Assembly (NCBI RefSeq): GCF_000473145.1
Contig: NZ_KI421500.1
Coordinates: 2,815,725-2,879,724, forward strand
DNA: 64,000 bases
Source: Leisingera daeponensis DSM 23529
GTDB lineage: Bacteria; Pseudomonadota; Alphaproteobacteria; Rhodobacterales; Rhodobacteraceae
Direction: 5' to 3'
The translations under genes were made by a program, and so were the position numbers. The notes beneath the pieces were generated by a model, which ran no database searches, was not told where the DNA came from, and saw nothing but the letters and a program-made list of their open reading frames with translations. Shown here in pieces: positions 1 through 7,780 of the stretch. Positions within the stretch are counted from its first letter, which is position 1. Every line of letters begins with the position of its first letter.

Positions 1-27
1 TGATCAAATTCTGGAGTGTCAATCGAA

Positions 28-714
28 TCAGTTCGCGCCCTGCAGCCCCTGAACCACCTGATCCATGCCCTGACAGACGTCCCTCTCCATCGCCAGCGCG
101 GCCATTTCCGGGTCCCTGCGCCGCAGTGCGTCGAGAATGTCCTTGTGCCGGTCCGGAAAACTCTGGGTGCCGAGCCGCCCGCTCACCACCCGCAAAGAGG
201 GACCGAAACGCAGCCACAGGCGGTCTGCAATATCACTGAGAATGGGGGCATTCGCATGCGAATAGAGCGCCGTGTGAAAGCTGTAATTCTGAACCAGATA
301 TCCCGCCACATCGCCAGTGGAGATGGCTTTGTCCAAGGCATTGTCGATGGCCGCCAGCTCCTCGATAACAGCTGCGCAGATATGCGGGGTCGCCCGGCGT
401 GCAAGCTCGCACTCAATTGTTTTTCTGGCGAAAATAAGCTCTTCAAGATCATCCGGTCCAAGCAGGGGAACCGACACCCGGCGGTTGCCCTGGAACATCA
501 GCGCGCCATCCGAGATCAGCCGCCGGATCGCCTCGCGGACCGGTGTCATGCCTGCCTCCAGGGTCTCCACCAGGCCCTGGATCGTCACCGCCTGGCCGGG
601 CACCAGTTCGCCGAACAGAATCTGCGCCCTGAGCTTTTGATAAACGATCTCATGCGCGGGCAGTTTCGCTTGGCTGTCCTGTGCCGCAACGGCTGGTGAA
701 GTCGTCTCTGTCAC
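28..714 (-). CDS. GntR-family regulator with FCD ligand domain
   Basis: Probable repressor of the divergent polyamine uptake genes. The 228-residue product has a winged-helix N-terminus containing the typical GntR segment TPVREAIRRL, followed by an all-helical FCD-type sensor domain. I chose the GTG at 714 because an AGGAGG sequence lies ten bases upstream (complement of 725-730). An in-frame ATG at 789 would add an implausible tail with no ribosome binding site. The gene diverges from the potF-like gene at 857, the usual layout for a local regulator. The ligand is not evident; a polyamine or its oxidation product is inferred from context only. Confidence 0.88.
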   Translation of the reverse strand: MTETTSPAVAAQDSQAKLPAHEIVYQKLRAQILFGELVPGQAVTIQGLVETLEAGMTPVREAIRRLISDGALMFQGNRRVSVPLLGPDDLEELIFARKTIECELARRATPHICAAVIEELAAIDNALDKAISTGDVAGYLVQNYSFHTALYSHANAPILSDIADRLWLRFGPSLRVVSGRLGTQSFPDRHKDILDALRRRDPEMAALAMERDVCQGMDQVVQGLQGAN

Positions 715-800
715 CGGTGGTTTTCCTCCTGAATTTTGGCCAGCTTGCACCATCGCAAGCCAAGTGAAAACATAAAGAGTATTGCCCAACGCGGCAAAAC

Positions 801-808
801 TTGATCAA
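801..808. promoter_or_regulatory. Candidate operator TTGATCAA between gntR and potF
   Basis: A perfect 8-base palindrome sits in the 142-base divergent gap. The nonamer TGATCAAAT that includes it also occurs at positions 1-9, just beyond the 3' end of the GntR gene. GntR/FCD regulators commonly bind short palindromes in such gaps. The assignment is inference. Confidence 0.3.
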
Positions 809-856
809 ATCCATTTACAGCCGGACTGCGAAACCGGCACGCACAGGGAGAAATTC

Positions 857-1945
857 ATGACACTGAAAACGATGACCATGACCGCCGTCGTTGCCCTCGG
901 TACGGCTGCCGCTGCCGCGGCGGAAGAGGTTCGCGTCTACAATTGGTCCGACTACATCGATGAAAGCCTGCTGGAAAAATTCGAAGCCGAAACCGGCATC
1001 GACCTGATCTATGACGTCTTCGACAGCAACGAGGTTCTTGAGACCAAGATGCTGGCGGGCGGCTCGGGTTATGATGTGGTGGTGCCCACCGGGTCCTTCC
1101 TGGCGCGCCAGATCCAGGCCGGCGCTTTCCAAAAGCTGGACATGTCCAAACTGCCGAACAAGGAAAACATGTGGGACGCGATCGAGGAACGCACCTCGCG
1201 CTATGATCCCGGCAACGAGTTTTCGATCAATTACATGTGGGGCACCACCGGCATCGGCGTGAATACCGCCAAGGTCAAGGAAGTGCTGGGAGAGGACGCA
1301 CCGATCGACTCGCTGGAGCTGGTGTTCAACCCGGAATACATGGAAAAGCTGGCAAGCTGCGGCGTGCATTTCCTGGATGCGCCGGATGAGATGATCCCGG
1401 CGGCCCTGAAATACATCGGCGAAGACCCCAACAGCATGGATGCCGATGTTGTCGAAAAGGCTGAACCGGTGCTGATGGCCGTGCGCCCCTATGTCACCAA
1501 GTTCCACAGCTCCGAATACATCAACGCCCTGGCCAATGGCGATATCTGCGTGGCCTTCGGCTGGTCCGGCGATATCCTGCAGGCACGCGACCGCGCGGAC
1601 GAAGCGGATAACGGCGTCGAGATCGCGTTCAATGCCCCCAAGGAAGGCGCGCTGATGTGGTTCGACCAGATGGCGATCCCGGTCGATGCCCCGAACCCCG
1701 ATGGCGCCCACAAGTTCCTGAACTTCATCATGGACGCACAGAATATGGCGACGGCGTCCAACTATGTCTATTACGCCAATGGCAACAAGGCGTCCCAAGA
1801 GCTCTTGGAAGAGGATGTGATCGGCGATCCCGCGATCTATCCCAACGAAGAAACCGTGAAGAACCTGTACATCAAGGAAGGCTACCCGCCGAAAGTACAG
1901 CGCATGGCCACCCGCATGTGGACCAAGATCAAGTCCGGCACCTGA
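857..1945 (+). CDS. potF: Polyamine ABC transporter substrate-binding protein (PotF/PotD type)
   Basis: Periplasmic receptor of a spermidine/putrescine-type importer, 362 residues. The N-terminus is a Sec signal peptide ending in an alanine run before EEVRVYNWSDYID, and the VYNWSDYI segment is a hallmark of the PotD/PotF family. I chose the ATG at 857 because it gives a compact signal peptide; a GGGAG sequence precedes it. It is the first gene of a five-gene operon with the ATPase, two permeases and an amine oxidase. A stem-loop immediately follows the stop codon. Which polyamine is bound cannot be read from sequence alone. Confidence 0.9.
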   Translation: MTLKTMTMTAVVALGTAAAAAAEEVRVYNWSDYIDESLLEKFEAETGIDLIYDVFDSNEVLETKMLAGGSGYDVVVPTGSFLARQIQAGAFQKLDMSKLPNKENMWDAIEERTSRYDPGNEFSINYMWGTTGIGVNTAKVKEVLGEDAPIDSLELVFNPEYMEKLASCGVHFLDAPDEMIPAALKYIGEDPNSMDADVVEKAEPVLMAVRPYVTKFHSSEYINALANGDICVAFGWSGDILQARDRADEADNGVEIAFNAPKEGALMWFDQMAIPVDAPNPDGAHKFLNFIMDAQNMATASNYVYYANGNKASQELLEEDVIGDPAIYPNEETVKNLYIKEGYPPKVQRMATRMWTKIKSGT

Positions 1946-1962
1946 TCTGCCGCAGATGACCC

Positions 1963-1985
1963 GCGGGGCGGGCATACCGCCCCGC
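1963..1985 (+). other. GC-rich stem-loop between potF and potG
   Basis: A 9-bp perfect inverted repeat (GCGGGGCGG / CCGCCCCGC, 5-base loop) lies 17 bases after the potF stop and has no U-tract. Such structures after receptor genes often protect the upstream mRNA, giving more receptor than ATPase. That role is inferred. Confidence 0.5.
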
Positions 1986-2061
1986 ACCCCCTTACGCGCC
2001 TGGCAGTGCCTCGCGCGGTCAACCAATACATCCGCGCGACACTTCGCAGAAGAGGCCCGGC

Positions 2062-3189
2062 TTGACTGCTCCCGTATTCGAACCTTGGAACGATCCTGAG
2101 GCTAAGCCCTTGATCCACTTCCAGAACGTCACCAAACGCTTTGGTGAGTTCACTGCCATCGACAACCTGACCATCGACATCTACGAGCGGGAATTCTATG
2201 CGCTCCTGGGTCCCTCGGGCTGCGGCAAGACCACGCTGATGCGGATGCTCGCCGGGTTCGAAACCCCGACTGAGGGCAAGATTTTCCTGGCCGGGCAGGA
2301 CATTGCCCCGGTGCCGCCCAACAAGCGCGCCGTGAACATGATGTTCCAGTCTTACGCGCTGTTCCCGCATCTGTCGATCTGGGAGAATATCGCCTTCGGG
2401 CTCAAGCGCGAGGGTATGCCCAAGCTCGACATCAACGACCGTGTCGAAGAGATGCTGCGGCTGACCCGGCTGGAGAAGTTCGCCCGCCGCAAACCGCACC
2501 AGATCTCCGGCGGCCAGCGGCAGCGGGTGGCGCTGGCGCGGTCGCTGGCGAAGGCGCCGAAGCTATTGCTGCTGGACGAACCGCTGGGCGCGCTCGACAA
2601 GAAGCTGCGCCAGGATACCCAGTTCGAACTGATGGATATCCAGGAGAAGACCGGAACCACCTTCGTGATCGTGACCCACGACCAGGAAGAAGCGATGACG
2701 GTCGCCTCCCGCGTGGCGGTGATGGATCACGGGAAGATCGTTCAGGTGGCGACGCCGGACCGGATCTATGAAACGCCGAATTCAGTCTATGTCGCTGATT
2801 TTATTGGCGATGTGAACCTGATCGAAGGCACCGTCAGACCGAATGGCGGCGGCAGTTATGCGATGTCCTGGCGCGACGGCCAGCCGCCGCTGAACGTGCA
2901 GTCGGGCAACGAGTTCTCTGACGGTCAGAAAGCCCATCTGGCGATCCGCCCGGAAAAGGTCTCCATCAGTGCCGAAAAACCGGCGGCAGCAGACAATGCC
3001 GTGCAGGGCCGCATTCTCGACATCGCGTATCTCGGCAACATCTCCACCTATCACGTTGAGCTGCCGACCGGCGCGGTGATCAAGGCGCAAACTGCAAACA
3101 CCCGCCGCATCGCCCGCCGCGATTTCACCTGGGAAGACACTGTCTGGCTGTCCTGGACAGCCACGGCAGGCGTTCTGCTGGCAGAATGA
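2062..3189 (+). CDS. potG: Polyamine ABC transporter ATP-binding protein
   Basis: ATPase subunit energising polyamine import, 375 residues. It shows Walker A GPSGCGKTT, the signature SGGQRQRVALARS, Walker B LLLLDEP and the switch His in VTHDQEEA. A C-terminal TOBE-like extension is typical of PotA/PotG and MalK-type ATPases. Translation starts at a TTG at 2062, preceded by an AGAAGAGG ribosome binding site. The 3' end overlaps the next gene by the ATGA arrangement. Symbol potG rather than potA is chosen because of the PotF-like receptor and is tentative. Confidence 0.9.
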   Translation: MTAPVFEPWNDPEAKPLIHFQNVTKRFGEFTAIDNLTIDIYEREFYALLGPSGCGKTTLMRMLAGFETPTEGKIFLAGQDIAPVPPNKRAVNMMFQSYALFPHLSIWENIAFGLKREGMPKLDINDRVEEMLRLTRLEKFARRKPHQISGGQRQRVALARSLAKAPKLLLLDEPLGALDKKLRQDTQFELMDIQEKTGTTFVIVTHDQEEAMTVASRVAVMDHGKIVQVATPDRIYETPNSVYVADFIGDVNLIEGTVRPNGGGSYAMSWRDGQPPLNVQSGNEFSDGQKAHLAIRPEKVSISAEKPAAADNAVQGRILDIAYLGNISTYHVELPTGAVIKAQTANTRRIARRDFTWEDTVWLSWTATAGVLLAE

Positions 3190-4070
3190 TGCGCCGCTTT
3201 GTCCTGATCGCCATCCCCTATGCCTGGCTTCTGGCGCTGTTCCTGGTGCCCTTCGCCATCGTCCTGAAAATCTCGCTGTCGGATTACGCGGTTTCAATCC
3301 CGCCGTATGTTCCGCAATTCGACTGGGCTGAGGGTATCTCAGCCTTTCTGGCGGAGCTGGATTTTGAAAACTTCATCTGGCTGACCGAGGATGATCTTTA
3401 CTGGAAGGCCTACCTGAGCTCCTTGAAGATCGCGGCCATTTCCACCTTTCTGACTCTTTTGGCGGGCTACCCGATTGCCTACGGCATGGCGCGGGCGCCA
3501 GAGGAATGGCGGCCGACGCTGATGATGCTGGTAATCCTGCCGTTCTGGACCTCCTTCCTGATCCGCGTTTATGCGTGGATGGGGATCCTGTCGAACGAAG
3601 GTTTCCTGAACCAGTTCCTGATGTGGCTGGGGGTAATCTCCGAGCCGCTGACCATCCTCAACACCAATTCTGCGGTCTATATCGGCATCATCTACACCTA
3701 CCTGCCGTTCATGATCCTGCCGGTCTATTCGGCACTGGAGCGGCTGGACGGCTCGCTGATCGAAGCGGCGGAGGATCTCGGATGCTCGCGCCTGACGGCC
3801 TTTTGGCTGGTGACGGTGCCGCTGTCGAAAAACGGCATCGTGGCCGGCTGCTTCCTGGTCTTCATCCCCGTCCTGGGCGAATTCGTGATCCCGTCGCTGC
3901 TGGGCGGATCTGACACGCTGATGATCGGCAAGGTTCTGTGGGAGGAGTTCTTCTCCAACCGCGACTGGCCCGTGGCCTCCGCCGTGGCGGTGGTTCTGCT
4001 GCTGCTGCTCATCATCCCGATCGTGCTGTTCCAGCGTAACCAGCAGAAACAGCAGGAGGCCGAGCAATGA
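3186..4070 (+). CDS. potH: Polyamine ABC transporter permease (PotB/PotH type)
   Basis: Inner-membrane permease with about six transmembrane segments, 294 residues. It carries the cytoplasmic EAA-type loop EAAEDLGCSRLTAFWLVTVPLS, which docks on the ATPase. The start overlaps the potG stop as ATGA and the end overlaps potI in the same way, indicating translational coupling. It pairs with the next gene to form the heterodimeric channel. Confidence 0.9.
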   Translation: MMRRFVLIAIPYAWLLALFLVPFAIVLKISLSDYAVSIPPYVPQFDWAEGISAFLAELDFENFIWLTEDDLYWKAYLSSLKIAAISTFLTLLAGYPIAYGMARAPEEWRPTLMMLVILPFWTSFLIRVYAWMGILSNEGFLNQFLMWLGVISEPLTILNTNSAVYIGIIYTYLPFMILPVYSALERLDGSLIEAAEDLGCSRLTAFWLVTVPLSKNGIVAGCFLVFIPVLGEFVIPSLLGGSDTLMIGKVLWEEFFSNRDWPVASAVAVVLLLLLIIPIVLFQRNQQKQQEAEQ

Positions 4071-4882
4071 ACCGTATGACCTGGTTTAACGCCGTATCGC
4101 TGACCCTCGGATTTGCCTTCCTGTACATCCCGATGGTGATCCTGGTGATCTTCAGCTTCAACGAAAGCAAGCTGGTTACTGTTTGGGCAGGTTTCTCAAC
4201 CAAATGGTACGGGGAGCTGCTGCAGAACGACGCCTTCCTGAACGCCGCTTGGGTGACGCTGAAAGTTGCCGTGTTCTCCTCTACCATGGCCACCGTTCTG
4301 GGCACGATCGCCGCCTATGTTCTGGTGCGCGGCGGGCGGTTTATGGGGCGGACGCTGTTTTCCGGCATGATCTATGCACCGCTGGTGATGCCTGAGGTTA
4401 TTACCGGTCTGTCGCTGCTGCTGCTGTTCATCGGCATCGGCCTGGATCGCGGCGTGTTCACCATCGTTCTGGCGCACACCACGTTTTCCATGTGCTATGT
4501 CTCGGTGGTGGTGTCCTCCCGTCTGGTGAGCTTCGACCGCTCGCTGGAGGAAGCGGCGCTGGATCTGGGTTGCTCCCCGGCGGAGGCCTTCCGCTTGGTG
4601 ACCCTGCCGATCATTGCGCCTGCGGTGATTTCGGGGTGGCTCTTGGCCTTTACCCTGTCGCTGGATGACCTGGTAATCGCCTCGTTCACCGCCGGTCCCT
4701 CGGCCACCACCCTGCCGATCAAGATCTTTTCCGCCGTGCGCCTGGGCGTCAGCCCCGAGATCAACGCGCTGTCGACCATCATGATCAGCATCGTCACCGT
4801 GGGCGTCATCACCGCATCGCTGGTAACCAAACACCAGGTGGCCCGCCAGAGACGGGAGGAACAGGCTGCGGTGCGCGCCTGA
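4067..4882 (+). CDS. potI: Polyamine ABC transporter permease (PotC/PotI type)
   Basis: Second membrane subunit of the importer, 271 residues, with an N-terminal transmembrane helix, the EAA loop EEAALDLGCSPAEAFRLVTLP and the FTLSLDDLVIASF segment typical of PotC/PotI. It overlaps potH upstream and the oxidase gene downstream, so all five genes probably form one mRNA. Confidence 0.9.
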   Translation: MNRMTWFNAVSLTLGFAFLYIPMVILVIFSFNESKLVTVWAGFSTKWYGELLQNDAFLNAAWVTLKVAVFSSTMATVLGTIAAYVLVRGGRFMGRTLFSGMIYAPLVMPEVITGLSLLLLFIGIGLDRGVFTIVLAHTTFSMCYVSVVVSSRLVSFDRSLEEAALDLGCSPAEAFRLVTLPIIAPAVISGWLLAFTLSLDDLVIASFTAGPSATTLPIKIFSAVRLGVSPEINALSTIMISIVTVGVITASLVTKHQVARQRREEQAAVRA

Positions 4883-6201
4883 TGCGCCGCATCTTCTCCG
4901 ACTACGCCTATGGTCCCGGCCCGCGCAGCAACTGCTGGTGGGACGAGACCATCGCGGCCCCGGACTGGCCGGTGCTGCAGGGCGAAGCATCGGCCGAAGT
5001 GGCGGTCATCGGCGGCGGCTTCACCGGTGTGTCAGCCGCGCTGCATCTGGCCGAAGGCGGAGTGTCCGTAGCGGTGCTGGAGGCCGAAACCCCGGGCTGG
5101 GGCGCCTCTGGCCGCAATGGCGGATTCTGCTGCCTTGGCGGCTCGAAACTCTCTGGCCCGGCGATGCGCCGCCGGTTCGGAAAACCGGCCGCAGATTCTT
5201 ATGATGCCGGCGAGGAAGCCGCAGTGCATCTGGTGCGGGATCTGCTACAGGCGCATGGTATCGAGGCGGACACGCACTCGGACGGGGAAACCCAGCTTGC
5301 GCACAATGAAAAAGCCGCGCGCCGCCTGCGCGCGCAAGCCGAAGCCCTGCGCGCCGCAGGTGGGGCGCCAGATTTTCTGACCCGCAGTCAGCTGGCGCAG
5401 AGCGGGCTGAACGGCGCGTTCCATGCGGCGCTGACGACGCCGGTTGGCTTTGCCCTGAATCCTCGTAAATACCTTTTCGGCCTGGCCAGAGCCGCACAGG
5501 ATGCGGGGGCTGGCCTGTACCAGAAAAGCGCTGTCCGGTCGGTGCGGCAGGACCGGGGCGGATACAGATTAGAGACGAAACAGGGTGCTTTGCGGGCTTC
5601 CAAGATTATCATCGCCACCAATGGCTATTCCTCGGAAGATTTGCCCGGCTGGCTGGCCGGACGCTACATGCCTGCACAGTCCACCGTCATGGTGACCCGT
5701 CCGCTGACGGAGGCCGAGATGCAGGCGCAGGGCTGGCATTCGCATCAGATGGCCTATGACACCCGCAACCTGCTGCATTACTTCCGGCTGATGCCGGACA
5801 AACGCTTCTTGTTTGGAATGCGCGGCGGGCTGCTGGCCTCGCCGCGGGCTGAGGCCGCAATCCGGCGCAAGCTGCGACAGGATTTCGAGGCGATGTTCCC
5901 GGCTTGGCATACTGTGGACACCACCCATTGCTGGTCCGGCATGGTCTGCCTGTCCCGGAATCTGGTGCCGTACGTAGGCCCGGTTCCGGAGATGCCGGGC
6001 GTCTATGCCGGTCTCTGCTACCACGGCAACGGCGTCGCCATGGGCAGCTATGCCGGGCGGCTGCTGAGCGATCTGGTCCAGGACCGGACCCCTGAATTAC
6101 CCTACTCTCCCGTGGTGCAAAACATGCCGCGCTTCCCTTTTGGCCGCGCCCGCCGGATCCTGATGCCGCCCGCCTATGCGCTGCTTGGCCTGATGGACTG
6201 A
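4882..6201 (+). CDS. FAD-dependent amine oxidase, PuuB/DAO-like
   Basis: A 439-residue FAD oxidoreductase of the glycine oxidase/D-amino-acid oxidase superfamily. The dinucleotide-binding motif is VIGGGFTGVSAALHL near residue 38, and a second glycine motif, GASGRNGGFC, follows; both are typical of gamma-glutamylputrescine oxidases (PuuB). It is translationally coupled to the polyamine permease, so oxidation of an imported polyamine or a glutamylated derivative is the likely role. No glutamate-putrescine ligase is in view, so the exact substrate is open. Its 3' end overlaps the convergent phosphotransferase gene by 28 bases. Confidence 0.82.
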   Translation: MRRIFSDYAYGPGPRSNCWWDETIAAPDWPVLQGEASAEVAVIGGGFTGVSAALHLAEGGVSVAVLEAETPGWGASGRNGGFCCLGGSKLSGPAMRRRFGKPAADSYDAGEEAAVHLVRDLLQAHGIEADTHSDGETQLAHNEKAARRLRAQAEALRAAGGAPDFLTRSQLAQSGLNGAFHAALTTPVGFALNPRKYLFGLARAAQDAGAGLYQKSAVRSVRQDRGGYRLETKQGALRASKIIIATNGYSSEDLPGWLAGRYMPAQSTVMVTRPLTEAEMQAQGWHSHQMAYDTRNLLHYFRLMPDKRFLFGMRGGLLASPRAEAAIRRKLRQDFEAMFPAWHTVDTTHCWSGMVCLSRNLVPYVGPVPEMPGVYAGLCYHGNGVAMGSYAGRLLSDLVQDRTPELPYSPVVQNMPRFPFGRARRILMPPAYALLGLMD

Positions 6202-6950
6202 AGCGCCGCGCGCTCCAGTTCAAACGCCTGCCGGTCTCTGGCGCTGCCGCGCTCCGCCCGCCACAGGCAATAGGCCGCCATGCGCCAGTGAAACCAGGGT
6301 TTCAGCGCCAGCACCCGGCCGGCAATCCGCGGGTCGGGATAGGCGGCGAGAAAACTGTCCTCCTCCGCCTTTGACAAAGGTGCGCCGCGGTACATCAGCT
6401 GCATGGCGGGCGACAGGAACAGAGCCAGATCCTCGGCAGGATCTCCGATTTGCGGGCATTGCCAGTCGATCAGGGTCAGCGTGCCGTCATGCGCCAGCAG
6501 ATTGCCCGGCACCGGATCGCCGTGGATCAGAACCGGCAGCGGCAGCGGCGGGACCTGCCCCAGCGGCCGCACAGCTGACAGCTGATCCCGGCCATGGCAA
6601 TATTTCAGAATTTCGAAGGTCTGGGCCTCCAGCGCGGCGCTGCCGTTCGCGCCTTCCGGCAATCCTGGCGGCGGAGCAAGGTCGTGCAATCGCCCCAGGA
6701 GTTGCGCAACATGGCCAGTGTCCTGCCGCCAGGGACTTCCGTTCACATGCGCATACCCCAGCCATCTGCGACCTTCGAAAACACCGGTCTGCACCAGCGG
6801 CGGCACCATCCCGGTTCCGGACAGCGCGGTCAGCACTGCAGCTTCCCGTTCCGGATCATTGGCAAACAGGGGATTGCTGCCATCGGCTGCATACAGCTTG
6901 ATCACCAGCCCGCCTGCCCGCCAGACATGATTCGAACGCCCCCCGGCCAA
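6174..6950 (-). CDS. Phosphotransferase of the APH/choline kinase fold, 5' end uncertain
   Basis: Kinase-fold enzyme, 258 residues from a TTG at 6950. The catalytic segment HGDPVPGNLL and the metal-binding DWQ are intact, as in APH, choline/ethanolamine and homoserine kinases. The TTG has no ribosome binding site. The frame stays open for another 34 codons to an ATA at 7052-7050, encoding ITPETALQPL and then plausible coding sequence (FFAHLTATG, VPAPRRL), with a TAA at 7067-7065. The true N-terminus is therefore probably upstream at a rare or mutated start. The substrate is unknown. Confidence 0.7.
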   Translation of the reverse strand: MAGGRSNHVWRAGGLVIKLYAADGSNPLFANDPEREAAVLTALSGTGMVPPLVQTGVFEGRRWLGYAHVNGSPWRQDTGHVAQLLGRLHDLAPPPGLPEGANGSAALEAQTFEILKYCHGRDQLSAVRPLGQVPPLPLPVLIHGDPVPGNLLAHDGTLTLIDWQCPQIGDPAEDLALFLSPAMQLMYRGAPLSKAEEDSFLAAYPDPRIAGRVLALKPWFHWRMAAYCLWRAERGSARDRQAFELERAALQSIRPSSA

Positions 6951-7098
6951 ACGGCGGGGGGCGGGAACATGCAGGCCCGTTGCAGTGAGATGCGCAAAGA
7001 AACGGGCTTCGAAAATGTCAGGCAGCGGTTGCAGGGCGGTCTCCGGTGTTATGCCGCCCCGTTCTTAGACAGTTTTTCGGCCTGCGGATACTGCCGGG

Positions 7099-7776
7099 TC
7101 AGCTTTGCGGATCACGAAGCGCGGTCACCGAAGAAGCCAGGACCACAGACCCGCCTTCGGTGATCAGGCCTACATCGCCGCCCTGCATCCGGGTTTCGTT
7201 CACCTTGAAATAGATCTCGGCATATTCCTGCAGCAGGAGCTCGTCGCCTTTTCTGCTTTCGACGACAAACTTGTACTCCCCTGCCTCCAGCGGATTGCCG
7301 TCTTCATCGAGGCCGGTCCACTGGTAAGGCTCTGCTGAGACCGGCAGGGTGACGCGCTGCACTTCGGTCCCCTTGGTATCTTTCACGACCAAAGTCACCG
7401 AATCCGCAGCAGCGGCTGGGTTAGGCGCAATGGTGATCTCGCTGCTGCCGTCGAAATAGCCCGGCGCCACGCCCCGCGCTTCCATCCCGACCCAGCCGGA
7501 CAGCGCCGCCATGTTGGCCAGGCCAAGCTGGGATTGCAGGCCTTCCAGCAAGGTGTTGCTCTTGGTCTGCTGCTCCACCATCGAAAATTGCGCCAGCTGT
7601 GCCGCGTATTCGGTCGAATCAAGCGGTTCCAGAGGGTCCTGGTTCGTCGCCTGCGCGGTCAGCATTTTCACGAAGGTTTCGAAGTCGGACGTCAGCCCCG
7701 AGGTCTTCTGGGTGGCCGCCGGCTGCTGGGATGTATGTGCCGCAGGGCTGCCCGCGGAGGTGACTGCTGTTGTCAT
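7099..7776 (-). CDS. flgD: Flagellar hook assembly protein FlgD (hook cap)
   Basis: Scaffold that caps the growing hook and lets FlgE polymerise, 225 residues. The conserved N-terminal part contains the FETFVKMLTAQATNQDPLEPLDSTEYAAQL block (quoted as landmarks FVKMLTAQ and NQDPLEP). The C-terminal half is beta-rich (Ig/tudor-like). It begins 4 bases after the fliK stop and is cotranscribed with it. It acts outside the cell, exported by the flagellar type III system. Confidence 0.93.
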   Translation of the reverse strand: MTTAVTSAGSPAAHTSQQPAATQKTSGLTSDFETFVKMLTAQATNQDPLEPLDSTEYAAQLAQFSMVEQQTKSNTLLEGLQSQLGLANMAALSGWVGMEARGVAPGYFDGSSEITIAPNPAAAADSVTLVVKDTKGTEVQRVTLPVSAEPYQWTGLDEDGNPLEAGEYKFVVESRKGDELLLQEYAEIYFKVNETRMQGGDVGLITEGGSVVLASSVTALRDPQS

Positions 7777-7780
7777 GTGA

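Noticed and set aside
815..2026. 403-codon minus-strand frame across potF
   Set aside because: Antisense shadow of potF; rich in His and Arg without any family pattern.
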